Shown: piece after piece, positions 10,825-21,659 of the stretch
How positions within the stretch are numbered: the first letter of the stretch is position 1
How the letters are laid out: every line of letters starts with the position of its first letter
NCBI GenBank assembly: GCA_040143965.1
Contig: JASJQH010007022.1
Span: forward strand, 1-24,841
Length of the DNA: 24,841 bases
Origin: Basidiobolus ranarum
Lineage: Eukaryota; Basidiobolomycota; Basidiobolomycetes; Basidiobolales
Direction of reading: 5' to 3'
The notes under the pieces: model-generated
Seen by the model: the letters and a program-made list of their open reading frames with translations, nothing else
What the model was told of the DNA's origin: nothing
Databases searched by the model: none
Made by a program: the position numbers and the translations under genes

Positions 10825-13800
10825 ATGTCTGCGCTTCTCGAACTAGACAAATTTCTTTCCAATCTAAAAAACCCTGGTATGAACACTGAAACTATAAACA
10901 ACATGACAGATTTTCTCCGATTTTTACTCAACTCCCATATATTTTACCCAACTTTCTCAACAAGTTCTTGACAAGAAGATTTTAGCCCTCGCTACTTTTG
11001 AACAAGCCAACCGTGACTCAAAACAAGAGTTCGAGGTATGTGACAACCTAACGAATAGTTTGATAACTTATGCGACCCTTACAAAATAAACTCAATTTCG
11101 CACGACAGTGGATTTAATCATATTCTTTTTCTCTTACTCTTAGTCTAAACAACTCGATGAGACGGTCGATGCGCTAATACATACGGTCAAGTCCCCGCAA
11201 ATGAACCTCTGCCTTGCGGGGCTTTCTGCTACGGGTGCTCTTTTATATCAGTTCGAAGTATATTATCCCGCATATCTCAAACCTTATGCACCTTTACTCT
11301 TTCCTCATCTACTTGATCGCCTTGGTGATTCTAAGGAGAAAGTTAGAGAAGGTGCACTTAACGAACTAGTTGAGTTGTGGAAGACTGCCAGTTCCTTACC
11401 TGACTCGCAGAACAATTCTCAGAAAAATTATGGAAAGGCTGCCGCTTTATATTTTGAAAAAGAAATGAAAACTCACGGGTTTAGTCATAAGACCTGGAGA
11501 GTTCGGGAGCAGGTAATGAATTTCGGATTTTATACTCGTAAGAAGTCGCTAACATCTGTGAATATTTGTATTGTTCTTAGGTTTTATCGTGGGTAGCCCA
11601 ATGTGTCAACTCGATTCCTGACTTCAGTCTTAAGCCGTATGTCCCTTTCATGGTTAAACTTCTTGAAGATCCTCATGATTCCGTCCGAGAGGCCAGTAAA
11701 GAGGCTTTGGTCGTTCTATTTTCGTAAGTTTCTTGTAAATCTACCCAAGATCCCCCAAGGGTCGTTTGGAATAAAAACACCTAATATGATATTGAATATC
11801 TTCTTTCCTGTAGATCGAGCCCTCTTCGTATGAGACATGACCTTGCCAAAGAACTTCAGAAACATAACATCCGTGGTACAATTGTTGACTCTATTTTAGC
11901 TAAGATTGAGGCCAATTCCAATTCAATCAGTTCTTCACGTCAAACGTCCGAAATTGAGTTACCTCAGAGCAATTCAATGGAACATGATATCGAAAATAAT
12001 GAACAGCAGGAGAAGTGGGAGATTGACTCTTCAACTACAGCAGAAGGTGATATATCACCACCGAATGGCAAAATCCATTCCGAAGTGAGTAAACCAACTG
12101 CTCCAGCTATTAATACTGATAACGATGTCGAAATAGTGCATGTGTACAATTCGAAGGACCTCGAGAGCGAATTCTCCAATCTCCTACCCATTTTTAAAGG
12201 AAAGGAAACTGAGGATAACTGGGAATCTCGCGATCGCGCCTGGCAAAGACTGCGAGGAATCGTTCGTAGCGACGCACCAACTAGATATCAAAGTACTATG
12301 GTCAATGGATTGCGAAGTGTCATGACACCAATAATGGACACATTGCACACTCTACGTACTTCACTGGCCCTGTCCACACTTAGCCTCGTCAATGATCTTT
12401 CTCACTATTTAGGGACTATGCTAGATCCTCATTTGGATCTTCTTCTTGGAAACCTGCTAAAACTAAATACGCAAACCAAGAAACTGGTAGCTCAAGCCTC
12501 TTTTGAGACGACTTGCTTATTGCTTCGCACAACATCCTACAATCATCGAACTTTAAATGTCATTACTATGGCAATGACTGATAAAAACGTTCAATTACGT
12601 GGATTTGTTGTTGGATACCTGAAAGTTTTGTTGGAAGTGTTCGGTAACAAACGAGAGTTGTTTGAAAAGAATCATGGTATAGATTCCATTGAAGGTTGCA
12701 TACGCAAAGGTGTAGTAGATGCCAGCCCTCAAGTTAGAGAAAATAGTCGAGAACTCTTTTGGGCATTCTGGAACATATGGAGAGCTAAAGGTGAAAATTT
12801 GAAAAAGCAATTTGATTCTAGTACTCAGAAACAGTTGATACGTATGCGAGGCCAAGAAACAACTGATCTCTCACGCTGCCAATCTCCTGCAGCTGCTTCT
12901 ACCTCAAGCCAAAGCAGTCGTAATAAATCTGGTCCTCGAATTGATATAACATCCCATGATGGAAGAGGACCTCCCAAGCGTAAAGCAAACCAGAATGAGG
13001 GATTATCTCTACCGAAGAGCCCAATCCCATCGAAACTACCTTCACCCACTTCAATGAATATACCTCGACTAGCCTCCCATGATGGCTCTAGCTTGACTTA
13101 TTTCACCGAAAATAGCTTGGCTGCTCCAAGAGTACTACCACGAAGTACGTCGTCGATGTCTTTTACTCAGAGATGCGTTTCTCCCAAACTTGCGTCTCCT
13201 ACCGGACACCCCCGTCGAGCTCAAACTCCATCATTTTCTCCTCCTTCAGCACACAGACTAAGATCAAAAACTCCTACTTTGTCACCACCAGGTGCTTCGA
13301 GGACGTTACGCTTAAATACGCCCACACTCACCCCACCTCGTACGTCGGCTGCACGGCCTCGCTCTCCTGGGATCGCTTCCCCAACTGTAGCAGGGAGACG
13401 GACACCTGGTATACCCTCACCAAGTCGCCCTAATACCCCTTATATATCGGGACAGCGATCTGGTGCAGCTAGACCAATGACACCTGGAAACGTAGGAACC
13501 GCATCGTATCTAAACAGACCTAATACTCCCCAAAATTCGTACGCACGCTCAAATACGCCTTCCAGATTGGCATCTCCTACGGTATCTACCAAATCCAAAC
13601 TTCCAAAGCCCACAACTATTGCACGCCCTGGAACGGTTTTCTCCAGACCTACCACGCCTCAAACTCTTCACCCGTCACCGCCACCATCATCCACAGGATC
13701 ATCCTCGCCTCGCAGAAGGTTTGGGACTGGGATGCCTAGTCGCCTTGATTATCAACTACGAAAGCTTTCTGTGATAGAACAGTTGAAGCACAGTGACTAT

Positions 13801-16142
13801 ACTATCAGAACTGCGGGTATCAATAATCTATATCACATGTATACTTCCTCCCCCAATCCGACCGATATTTCACCGCCCCCTGGAAGTAAGACAGAGAACA
13901 AATCACTTCCATCTCCACGAGTCCTAGCGCCTATTCTACTGACTTTATTCAGTGATACTCATCCCAAGGTGGTTGCGCAACTGGTCAGAACTGAAGTGAT
14001 GGATGTAATGACTCGAATAATCCCGTTGGAGCAACTTTTCCTGGCCGTTCTAAGCCAAAGCATGTCCCTCTCTTCCAATGAAGATACTCAGATCAATCAT
14101 CCAGCCCTTCCTATGCTCAAAGCGATTGTACCGGAAGATCAGGCACTTGATATACTTTGCATGACACTTCAAATCCTAAAGACTCCGGGAGGTTTACGAA
14201 ACTCCGTCGCCTCATTAAGTAACATGACCACCGCCGAAAGAAAAAAGAGCGTTGTACGTGTTCTTACTTGGATGGGTGAGATTGCTGAACATGCATTAAT
14301 CTGGCAGAATGACCATATCCATGATGATGACGACGAAGATGAGACTATGTTCAGTGATAGAACTAGCATTGGAGAGAAAGCGTACCTCTACTTTTTACAA
14401 GAGAAGAACATGAGGCACTACCTGTCTAAAATGCTTCCCTATTTGGGGTCTGTCCCTTCCACAGCACCAACATACCCATTACTCATTGATTTGATTAGAA
14501 AATTGATGCAACTGACGCCTGATATCTTTACCAGCGTATTGATCGAATGTGAACCAGCGGTAATTGAAAAACTAGAGATTGCTTTCGGTGGAACCTCCAT
14601 ATACCCTAACAACAGCATTTACCATGAGAGCAAAGATGCTAATGAAGAAAACAATGTCGGATTTGTGGCCGGGGTTGACGGGAAAGTCGAGGAAGTTGGG
14701 AATAACAATTTATTAGGTTTGAAAAACTTTGAAAACAACCCAGACTCTATTCGAATCACCACTACCTCTAATATGCTAGCTAATCGTCTTGACGCAATTA
14801 AGCTGGTACGTACTGCTAGTGCCTATGTATGCCTTTGCTGATGCTAATTATTGGATATTGATATAATAGGAATTAGAGCGTGATGAGGATCGTTTCGAGT
14901 CAAAGCTAAGTGAAGGCATCCCCCCGTCTTCTAATGAAATTGATTACTTCAATAGTGCAAATGGAAGTATTTCCCAAGTGATTCCCAAGTCAACCAACAA
15001 CTCCGATGCGAACTCACATCCGTGGAGTGACTCTCATGCCTCTGGCTTTCCAGATCGTAGACCAAGTGCATTTAAGCCCTCAGAAGAAGGTCGGTATTGG
15101 TTTTGGACATGTTTCTAGACGTATATGATTTAACGCCTTCCAATGAATAGAAGTTTCTTCGCCTTTCCCACCATTAGTCAATGAGCGCTACCAAATGGTC
15201 ACCACTCTAATCTCTCGGCTAGGAACTGGTAATGCCGATTCGTTCACTTTTAGGAAGTTAATTCGTGCCTCCAGAGAGACTTCTACCGAGGAAAACCCTA
15301 GAGAGGCGCACGAGGTTTGGGGACAACATGGGATGTTCCATAATGTCATCACTGCTGTCCTCAGCTTTTTGCAGGGACCTTACGTATGTTGATTTCAGCT
15401 TGAATTACTACCATCTTGAATTTACATACTAAAAGATCGCTGATTGTTTAGCATCCTGAACAAAAAGAAAACTGTCTTTTGTTTGTCAAGCACTTACTTA
15501 TGAATCAGGCCGCCTTTTTCCAGCCCTACGTTCGGGAGATCTTTAACCAACTGATGGATTGTAGAGCTAATGAATGGAACGAGGTAAGGGTTACTTCTCT
15601 GTGGTGATTTCTTGGATCCTTCATTTATGCCATGCCATTATGATTTCTAGGTGTGTAGTGCCGCTGAAGATGCATTGGATACTTTTGTGGCATATATGGA
15701 ATATCATATAGCATTGGAGGTCACCTCTGAATGGCTGGATAAAGCGCTGAATGTAGAAGAAACTAATCCAACTGCTCACCAAGCGTGGTCTTCTGGACCA
15801 AATCCCTTGGCCACCGCTTTCGATATAATCTCCCGATTAATTCGCCGCTATTCCGAGGAAGAAACATCCACATTGGCTAAAGAAGTGATGCCGTTGGTTA
15901 TTAAGGTTTTTGTCTACCACATACTTTCTTTTTCTGTTGAGTCCTAGCAATATTAACGGTACATTTAGGGATTTCATGATTCGAGGCCTGAAGTGCGGAA
16001 GTCAGTGGTGGAAGTGGTTGTCTCACTTTATGATATTTGTGATCAATGGGTTATAGACGACTCGGTTATGCCAGACTTGACTCTATCACAAAGGAAATTG
16101 GTCACATCTTATCTAGAGTTGAGTGGTAGCCATAGATTCTAA
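10825..16142 (+). CDS. CLASP: CLASP/Stu1-type microtubule rescue factor
   Basis: Binds tubulin through TOG domains, promotes microtubule rescue and stabilises spindle and cortical microtubules. Ten exons keep one frame to a TAA: 10825-10876, 10965-11035, 11144-11512, 11581-11723, 11814-14805, 14870-15089, 15151-15383, 15452-15583, 15651-15905, 15969-16142; total 1546 aa. Residues 1 to about 235 form TOG1, with HEAT signatures such as LLDRLGDSKEKVREGAL and LLEDPHDSVREASKEAL. About 338-554 is TOG2, with the typical W-x5-R-x-W start (NWESRDRAWQRLRGIV). About 571-851 is a basic Ser/Pro/Thr linker with about twenty S/T-P sites and one SxIP motif (S614-P-I-P617) for EB1 binding. The C-terminal third, from about 858, is helical and ends in a TOG3-like repeat (DSRPEVRKSVVEVVVSLYD). 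Splice sites were chosen by frame and homology; the donors at 15090 (GTCGGT) and 15906 (GTTTTT) are weak and the least certain. Confidence 0.92.
13216..13359 (+). repeat. Three 16-residue S/T-P repeats in the CLASP linker
   Basis: Within CLASP, residues 680-727 form three consecutive 16-aa units on the pattern x-x-T-P-x-x-(S/T)-P-P followed by Arg-rich residues. Units begin RAQTPSFSPP, SKTPTLSPP and LNTPTLTPP. The DNA has diverged more than the peptide pattern. Such arrays are typical of proline-directed kinase targets and microtubule-lattice contacts. Confidence 0.7.
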
Positions 16143-16515
16143 CTTTGTTGATTAATCTAAGTGTCGATGCAATTTCTCACCTGTAACTTGGAGTTGAACT
16201 TTAGCAAGAGCTATCCATTAGTACGCTATTTTCACTGCGCCATTAGTACGCTTCTCATTATAAGTATATGTTTATAGTTACGGTCCAACCTTTCGTCAGC
16301 CACCTTTGCATCAATCAATTACTATGTGACTTCCCTCCCTCTCTTCCCACTTCCACACTCTCTTTCCTTGACTATCACTTTTCTGAATGATTCTTTCTTA
16401 TTCACCAAACAATTATTACATCTAAACCATATGTAGAACAATCTCAACCTTCTCTTTTCACTAATACTTTACGTTAATATCAAGTTGTACTAATTGAAAT
16501 ATAGCTGTGAAATAT

Positions 16516-16608
16516 ACCTAACCCTAACCCTAACCCTAATATCCACTTTTGTATCTTTCTCCTGCCTAGTATCAACCAACCTCCCTCAACCCTATCCCTA
16601 GCCCTAAA
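16516..16608 (+). promoter_or_regulatory. Telomere-type CCCTAA box clusters
   Basis: The first cluster (16516-16539) contains three perfect CCCTAA units in tandem. The second (16588-16608) is a degenerate run of CCCTAT, CCCTAG and CCCTAA. A third copy, ACCTAACCCTAGA, lies outside this span at 16817-16829. All have the C-rich strand on plus. AACCCTA 'telo-boxes' act as promoter elements in plants and are bound by Tbf1-type factors in yeasts. Either that role or a telomere-repeat scar is possible; I cannot tell which from sequence. Confidence 0.5.
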
Positions 16609-17094
16609 TGACTATATGGTAGATTTTACTAGAATGACTAACCTGAACCTCATCATCCTCATCCCCATCCTCATCCTGCTTGCTGGAGTCCTACTATTCC
16701 TCGCCTCCTAGTCATCGTACTAACTAAGAAAAATGAATTCTAAATAGAGAAATAGTATTAGATCTCCCTCCTTATCTCCCCTCGAGATTACCAATCAGGA
16801 TTCGCCGAACCATCAAACCTAACCCTAGATACTACGATTCGTTATGCTGGAAAGTTACCATTACGAATAAAGTTGAATTAACAGCTCACTTTGATTGGGT
16901 GGTAGCATATGACATAAATTACCACTACTAGTTCGCTGACCATCGTACCAATTATATACTTGGCACCAATATATGTCGTAATCTCTATGACTTTTCTGTC
17001 AATTACTCAATCCACATTTCCATGAATATTATATTACCACCCAAATCCCCACGTGGTAGTCGTGATTTCAAAAATTAAATGCACGAGTTTAGGT

Positions 17095-17117
17095 GAAGAT
17101 TCTTGGTCTTTCTGGAA
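17095..17117 (+). promoter_or_regulatory. Heat-shock element of the Hsp110 gene
   Basis: The layout is GAA-nn-TTC-nn-GGT-nn-TTC-nn-GAA: five consecutive 5-bp modules, four of them perfect and in the alternating orientation that heat-shock factor needs, and the middle one imperfect. It lies 160-182 bases before the ATG, a normal distance. Together with the identity of the gene, this strongly suggests Hsf1 control. Confidence 0.75.
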
Positions 17118-17276
17118 GGATCCACCTCAGGAGAGATTATATATGTGGAGTTGGTAACCAGCTAATTTCCTTGATAATTCTAACTTTTTTTTCGCAAAGT
17201 TATTTTTTTTTCGACTGTATAATTTCCCCTATTTTACGCTTTTACTCTCCTTTGTTGCGTAGACTTTACACACATC

Positions 17277-19734
17277 ATGTCTGTTGTTGGTACGTTTACT
17301 TTTCCTAACAAATACTTTCCCCATTTAAACTTGTTTACTAACCCCATCCATAGGTATTGATTTCGGTTCTCTTCAATCTATTATCGCTGTTGCTAGAAAC
17401 AGAGGTATTGACATTGTCTGTAATGAAGTGTCAAACAGAGTGACTCCGTAAGTAATTCCCCTGGTCCACGTGTTGGTTCTAAGTCATAATAACTAACTTC
17501 AATGTTTCCTTAGTTCTTTGATTTCTTTCGGTCCTAAGCAAAGATTCCTCGGTGAGGCCGCTAAGACCCAAGAAGTTTCCAACTTCAAGAACACCGTTGG
17601 CTCCCTTAAGCGTTTAGCCGGTAGAGCTTTCGATGACAAAGAAATTCAAGAGATCGAATCCAAATTCATCAACGCTCAGCTTGTCGACGTCGATGGTCAA
17701 GTTGGTGTTAAAGTTAGATATGGCGAATCTGAGACCTCTTTCTCTGCCACTCAACTTGTTGCCATGTACTTGGGTAAATTAAGAGATATTGCTGCCGCTG
17801 AACTTAAATCTCCCGTCTCCGATGTTGTTATCTCTGTACCCGCATGGTTCACTGATTCTCAAAGAAAAAGTATTCTTGATGCTTCCGAGATTGCTGGTCT
17901 TAACTGCCTTCGTCTTATTAATGATACCACCGCCGCTGCTTTCGGTTATGGTATTACCAAGACTGATCTCCCCGAAGATAAGCCTCGTCATGTTGTCTTC
18001 GCTGATTGTGGTTATTCCTCTTTCACCGTCGCCGTCGTTGCCTTCAAGAAGGGACAATTGACTGTCAAGTCTGTCGCTTTTGATCGTCACTTTGGTGGTA
18101 GATACATTGACGAAGTATTGGTTAACCATTTCGCCGAACAATTCAAAGAGAAGTACAAGATTGATGTCAAGTCCAACCCTAAGGCACTTTTCCGTCTTCG
18201 TGCTGGTTGCGAGAAGCTTAAGAAGGTCTTATCCGCTAATACTCAAGCTCCTTTGAACGTTGAATCTATCATGAATGATATTGATGTTTCTGCCTTGATG
18301 ACCAGAGACGAATTCGAAGAACTTTGCCACGATATGTTGACTCGTATGGAGGATACCCTTAACAGAGCTTTGAAGGATTCTGGCTTAACTGTTGAGGAGA
18401 TTGACACCATCGAAATGGTCGGTGGATCCACTCGTATTCCTGCTTTCAAGGAACGTCTCAGCAAGTTCTTCGGAAAGGAAATCAGTTTCACTCTTAACCA
18501 AGATGAAGCCGTTGCCAGAGGTTGTGCTCTTCAATGCGCTGTTCTCTCACCTGTCTTCAAGGTTCGTGAATTCTCAGTTCAAGATGTTACCAGCTACCCC
18601 GTTAAGTTCACTTGGACCGCTTCTGACTCTGGTGCTGAATCTCAACTCGAAGTATTCAGCCACAACAACCCTGTTCCCAGCACCAAGGTTCTCACTTTCT
18701 ACAGAAAGGATAGCTTTGACGTTGAGGCTTACTACTCCAACCCCGAGCTTTTGCCTCCTGGTGTCAACCCTTGGATCGGTAAGTACAGCATTAAGAATGT
18801 TGTCCCCACTGCCGATGGTGAGCTCTCCACTGTAAAGGTTAAGGCTCGTCTTAACGTTCACGGTATCGTTAGCGTTGAAGGTGCTTACATCGCTGAAGAG
18901 ATCATCAAGGAAGAGGAGGAGGAACCCACTCCTATGGAGACTGATGGTGAGAAGAAGGAAGAGGAGACCACCGAGGCCCCTGCTCCCAAGAAGGTCAAGA
19001 AGATCATCAAGAAGACTGAACTTCCAGTTGTCGGTGGTAACACCAATACTGACAAATCAGTAGTTAACAAGCTCAGAGAGCTTGAGAACGAAATGTACGC
19101 AGCTGATAAATTGGTCGCTGATACCGAAGAACGTAAGAATGCTTTGGAAGAGTATGTTTACGATACTCGTAGTAAATTGGAATCCAAGTTCAAGGATTTC
19201 GTTGTTCCTGATGTCAAGGAAAGCTTCTCCAAGCAACTTTACGACACTGAAGACTGGCTTTATGATGAAGGTGAAGATGCCACTAAGAGTGTTTATGTTA
19301 ACAAGCTTAACGAGTTGAAGGTCATCGGTGACCCAATTGCTCGTCGTTGCAGAGAATACGAGGAACGTCCTAGATCTGCTCGTAGTCTTCGTGAGACCAT
19401 CGAGAAATACGCCATTGAAGTTACCAGCAATGATCCTCGTTATGAACATATTCCCGAGGAGGAGAAGAAGTCCATCATTGACCGTTGCGAAAAGGTTCAA
19501 GCATGGCTCGCCGAGAAGATGGATCAACAAAGCGTCCTCACCAAAGTACAAGATCCCATTGTTACTTCTCAAGAAATCCTTAAGGAAAGAGATTCCTTGA
19601 TCAACTTTGCCACTCCTATCCTCAACAAGCCTAAGCCCAAGGTCGAGCCACCCAAGGAGGAAGCCCCTGCCCCAGCACCCGAGAAGGCCGAAGACAAACC
19701 TAAGGCTGACACACCCGAAATGGAGATTGATTAA
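17277..19734 (+). CDS. SSE1: Hsp110-family chaperone / Hsp70 nucleotide exchange factor
   Basis: Cytosolic Hsp110: it releases ADP from Hsp70 and holds unfolded proteins. Three exons, 17277-17289, 17354-17447 and 17514-19734, encode 775 aa; the first exon has only 13 coding bases. The ATPase domain (1 to about 380) starts [18 protein letters not shown], the Hsp110 form rather than the GTT form of Hsp70, and keeps [20 protein letters not shown] and [10 protein letters not shown]. The beta domain follows from about 385 (YPVKFTW), then an acidic, disordered insert at about 500-535 ([19 protein letters not shown]), then the helical C-terminal domain. The end is EMEID, without the EEVD of cytosolic Hsp70. 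Codon use is strongly biased to C- or T-ending codons such as GGT, GTC and AAG, unlike neighbouring genes, which fits very high expression. A heat-shock element lies upstream. Confidence 0.96.
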
Positions 19735-20102
19735 ATCCTAATCCAAACATCACATCGACATCGGGACTTCTTGCTTAGTATGATTTCATACTAGCACCAA
19801 ATCATTCAACGAATCTGTTTTTCTTATAGTTTCTTTACGTTACGTTTCTTAAATGGACCTACACTCATTTATCGCCGACTTTATTATTAGAATTGTAATC
19901 ATTCCAACATTTCGACATTTCTTTGGCTACGCTCCTCATCACATGTGTTCTGTTAATAAAAAACCTACTCATCCATTGTGATCTTATTTGGTGTCTTCCA
20001 ATCCTATTTATGCTTTTCCCTTCTAAAGAAACTTCTTGGAATGTTTCGTAGTCATACGTCATCAGATAATTGATTTAGTTTCTATATAATCTTCATTCAT
20101 CC
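19735..20102. other. Hsp110 3' region and upstream of small gene
   Basis: No gene seen. Probably the Hsp110 3' UTR followed by the leader of the small gene at 20103. A minus-strand open frame here (about 20062-19865) has no recognisable features. Confidence 0.5.
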
Positions 20103-20330
20103 ATGATTGAACCTCTACACACTCACACTCACCGCGCTCTTATCCGTTTGAATCCGAAAATGAACCGTGGTCCGATTGTTTTGACTATTGATGAAGTAGA
20201 ATATTTACTAGATCAAGTACCACGACCAGATGCCGATGAAGAACAACTAGTGACGAAATTACGGGAGAAATTAGAGATATTATTAAGTGAATTACGTAAA
20301 AACGCCGAAGGATATTCTACTAAAGACTAA
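20103..20330 (+). CDS. Small acidic protein of unknown function
   Basis: Not recognised. From the first ATG (20103) the product is 75 aa; a second ATG at 20160 would give 56 aa and may be the true start, because the first 19 residues (rich in His and Thr) look like translated leader while the rest looks like real protein. The core has a beta-like start (GPIVLTIDEVEYLLDQVP), an acidic turn and an amphipathic helix (EEQLVTKLREKLEILLSEL). This layout suggests a compact folded domain or a dimerising helix rather than chance coding. It sits between the Hsp110 gene and a convergent gene whose stop is about 136 bases away. An AATAAA overlaps 20338-20343, consistent with a real 3' end. Confidence 0.5.
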   Translation: MIEPLHTHTHRALIRLNPKMNRGPIVLTIDEVEYLLDQVPRPDADEEQLVTKLREKLEILLSELRKNAEGYSTKD

Positions 20331-20466
20331 GACCCAAATAAATGCTTTATATAAACCATTCTACAAAACAAAAAACCAGAGGAAGAGGTATGTAATTAAG
20401 GAAGGAAAGTTGGAGTGGACTATTTATAGTTTCCAGAGAGAAGAAGGGAAATAAGTATTCTCTTTC

Positions 20467-20961
20467 TTAGACGATTTGTTGTGAGGGATAGGTATGAGTT
20501 TTCCCCATTTTAGGTACAAAGTGCTTTAGTGTACGTACTATTCGATTAAACCACAATCTTAAACGTGCTTTCCTTCTTCTACGTCCTATCATGGATACTG
20601 AATCGTCCAAATCTTTACTAAAGTATTGTTGAGGATTTGGTAAGTCCTCTAAACTGTGGATGGAGGGAGGTCGAAAGGTTCTGTTTTCCGTTGAATGTAG
20701 CATCTCCTCTTTATCACTGAAAGAACTTTGTAAACTAACATATTGAACTACTCTAGCTCGTTTGGATTCTTTAGCGGGTGGCATCTAAATGAAGTTAAAA
20801 GTGAGAAAAAAATGATTCCAAAAAAAAAACCAATTCCAAAATTCCCTTTCTACCTGGGTATTATGAGCCAATAAATTCTCTTGTGTTAATGGTATGGCTT
20901 TGGGTGGTTTCAACTTCTTGGAAGTATCAGAACGTTTGGTTAAAGATAGAAAATTGGGCAT
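20467..20961 (-). CDS. Basic 141-aa protein, unrecognised
   Basis: Not recognised. Two exons on the minus strand, 20961-20854 and 20784-20467, are joined in phase 0 by a 69-bp GT-AG intron that has a long T tract on the coding strand. The first exon starts MPNFLSLTKRSDTSKKLKPP and contains PLTQENLLAHN. The second has a Ser-rich acidic middle (about 60-100) and a strongly basic C-terminal stretch (GRRRRKARLRLWFNRIVRTL) that could be an amphipathic helix, a nucleic-acid or membrane contact, or a nuclear localisation signal. No signal peptide or clear membrane span. The second exon also opens with its own ATG, so a 105-aa form is possible; the clean splice and the open first exon favour 141 aa. 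Confidence 0.55.
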
Positions 20962-21482
20962 CTTGTTTGGTAGTTAATCTATTATAAAGTCGTTTATGAA
21001 CCTAAACATATCCGCTTAATTGAAGATATCATGATTAAACTAAGGTTTCTCTACACATACCTGTACAGGAATTATAGAAGTAAGAGTCGGGTGTATACAA
21101 CAGCAAAGAGCAATAATGGGAGTATAAGGACAGAAAATACCCCATAAACTAAAGAAATTCTACGTCCAAGAGAATGGCTATAAACAAGAAAGACAAAGTG
21201 GTTCCAATAGTTCCTCAAAAGAATATATTGAGGGGCGGAAGAAATATCCAGTACCAGTATTGCATCGGAGTAGATCAAGTGTGAACTAACTGGTAACATT
21301 AACCTGTGGTAATGTGTTACGAACGAGTATTTCGCATATTAAAATCAGTCTATATTGGGCTCTGTCCAGAAATATTCTTGAACTCTTCCTCACTTGCCAC
21401 GCCATACATCACATACTGCCCATTTCTACGCCCTCTATTTGCAGAATGCACGTGGTTAGAGCTGAAATAATCTTGATGCAAT

Positions 21483-21559
21483 GCAATTCAATAACACAAT
21501 CTCAATCTCAACCTCTGCAATTCAATAACACAATATCAATCTCAGTCTCAACCTCGATC
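21483..21559. repeat. Imperfect tandem repeat, units of about 34-40 bp
   Basis: Two copies start with GCAATTCAATAACACAAT (21483 and 21517). Each is followed by CTCAATCTCAACCTC-like sequence, itself a degenerate TCTCAA run. Read forward it would give Ser/Gln-rich low-complexity peptide, but no gene is supported here. Confidence 0.75.
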
Positions 21560-21659
21560 TCACTGGTTGCCCCATCTCTGCACAAAAAAATTTACCCCTA
21601 TGTGGCTTGTACGGTACTTGCACAGCGCATTACCAGAAATCAACAATAACATATGGATT

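Larger units (their letters stand above)
16143..17276. other. Long regulatory gap before the Hsp110 gene
   Basis: No gene seen in 1.1 kb. Contents: a 13-bp direct repeat CCATTAGTACGCT at 16215 and 16240; CCCTAA clusters at 16516-16539, 16588-16608 and 16815-16829; a degenerate CATCCT run at 16651-16677; a heat-shock element at 17095-17117; poly-T tracts near 17185-17210; and a CCCCT stress-response-type box at 17226-17230. Most of this probably belongs to the Hsp110 promoter. Confidence 0.6.

Noticed and set aside
11201-11833. Separate short genes at 11201-11596 and 11603-11833.
   Set aside because: Both overlap CLASP exons 3 and 4. The first is CLASP exon 3 read into its intron, and the second is out of frame with exon 4.
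15651-15947. A stand-alone small gene at 15651-15947.
   Set aside because: It is CLASP exon 9 read through a weak donor into the following intron; the CLASP C-terminus continues in frame at 15969.
16651-16680. CATCCT-type hexamer run as a possible minisatellite or regulatory array.
   Set aside because: Only about five degenerate units, and simple pyrimidine-rich sequence is common in fungal promoters; reported only as part of the gap description.
19057-19572. Long minus-strand frame of 171 codons inside the Hsp110 gene.
   Set aside because: It lies wholly within a strongly biased Hsp110 coding exon. Such codon bias removes antisense stops, so this is a shadow.
21072-21299. Minus-strand ATG frame for a hydrophobic 75-aa peptide with one or two possible membrane spans.
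   Set aside because: AT-rich DNA often yields short hydrophobic frames; there is no homology, splice support or clear expression signal.
21314-21649. Plus-strand 111-aa frame rich in Ser, Gln and Ile.
   Set aside because: Much of it is the translation of the tandem repeat at 21483-21559, and the rest shows no protein-like pattern.
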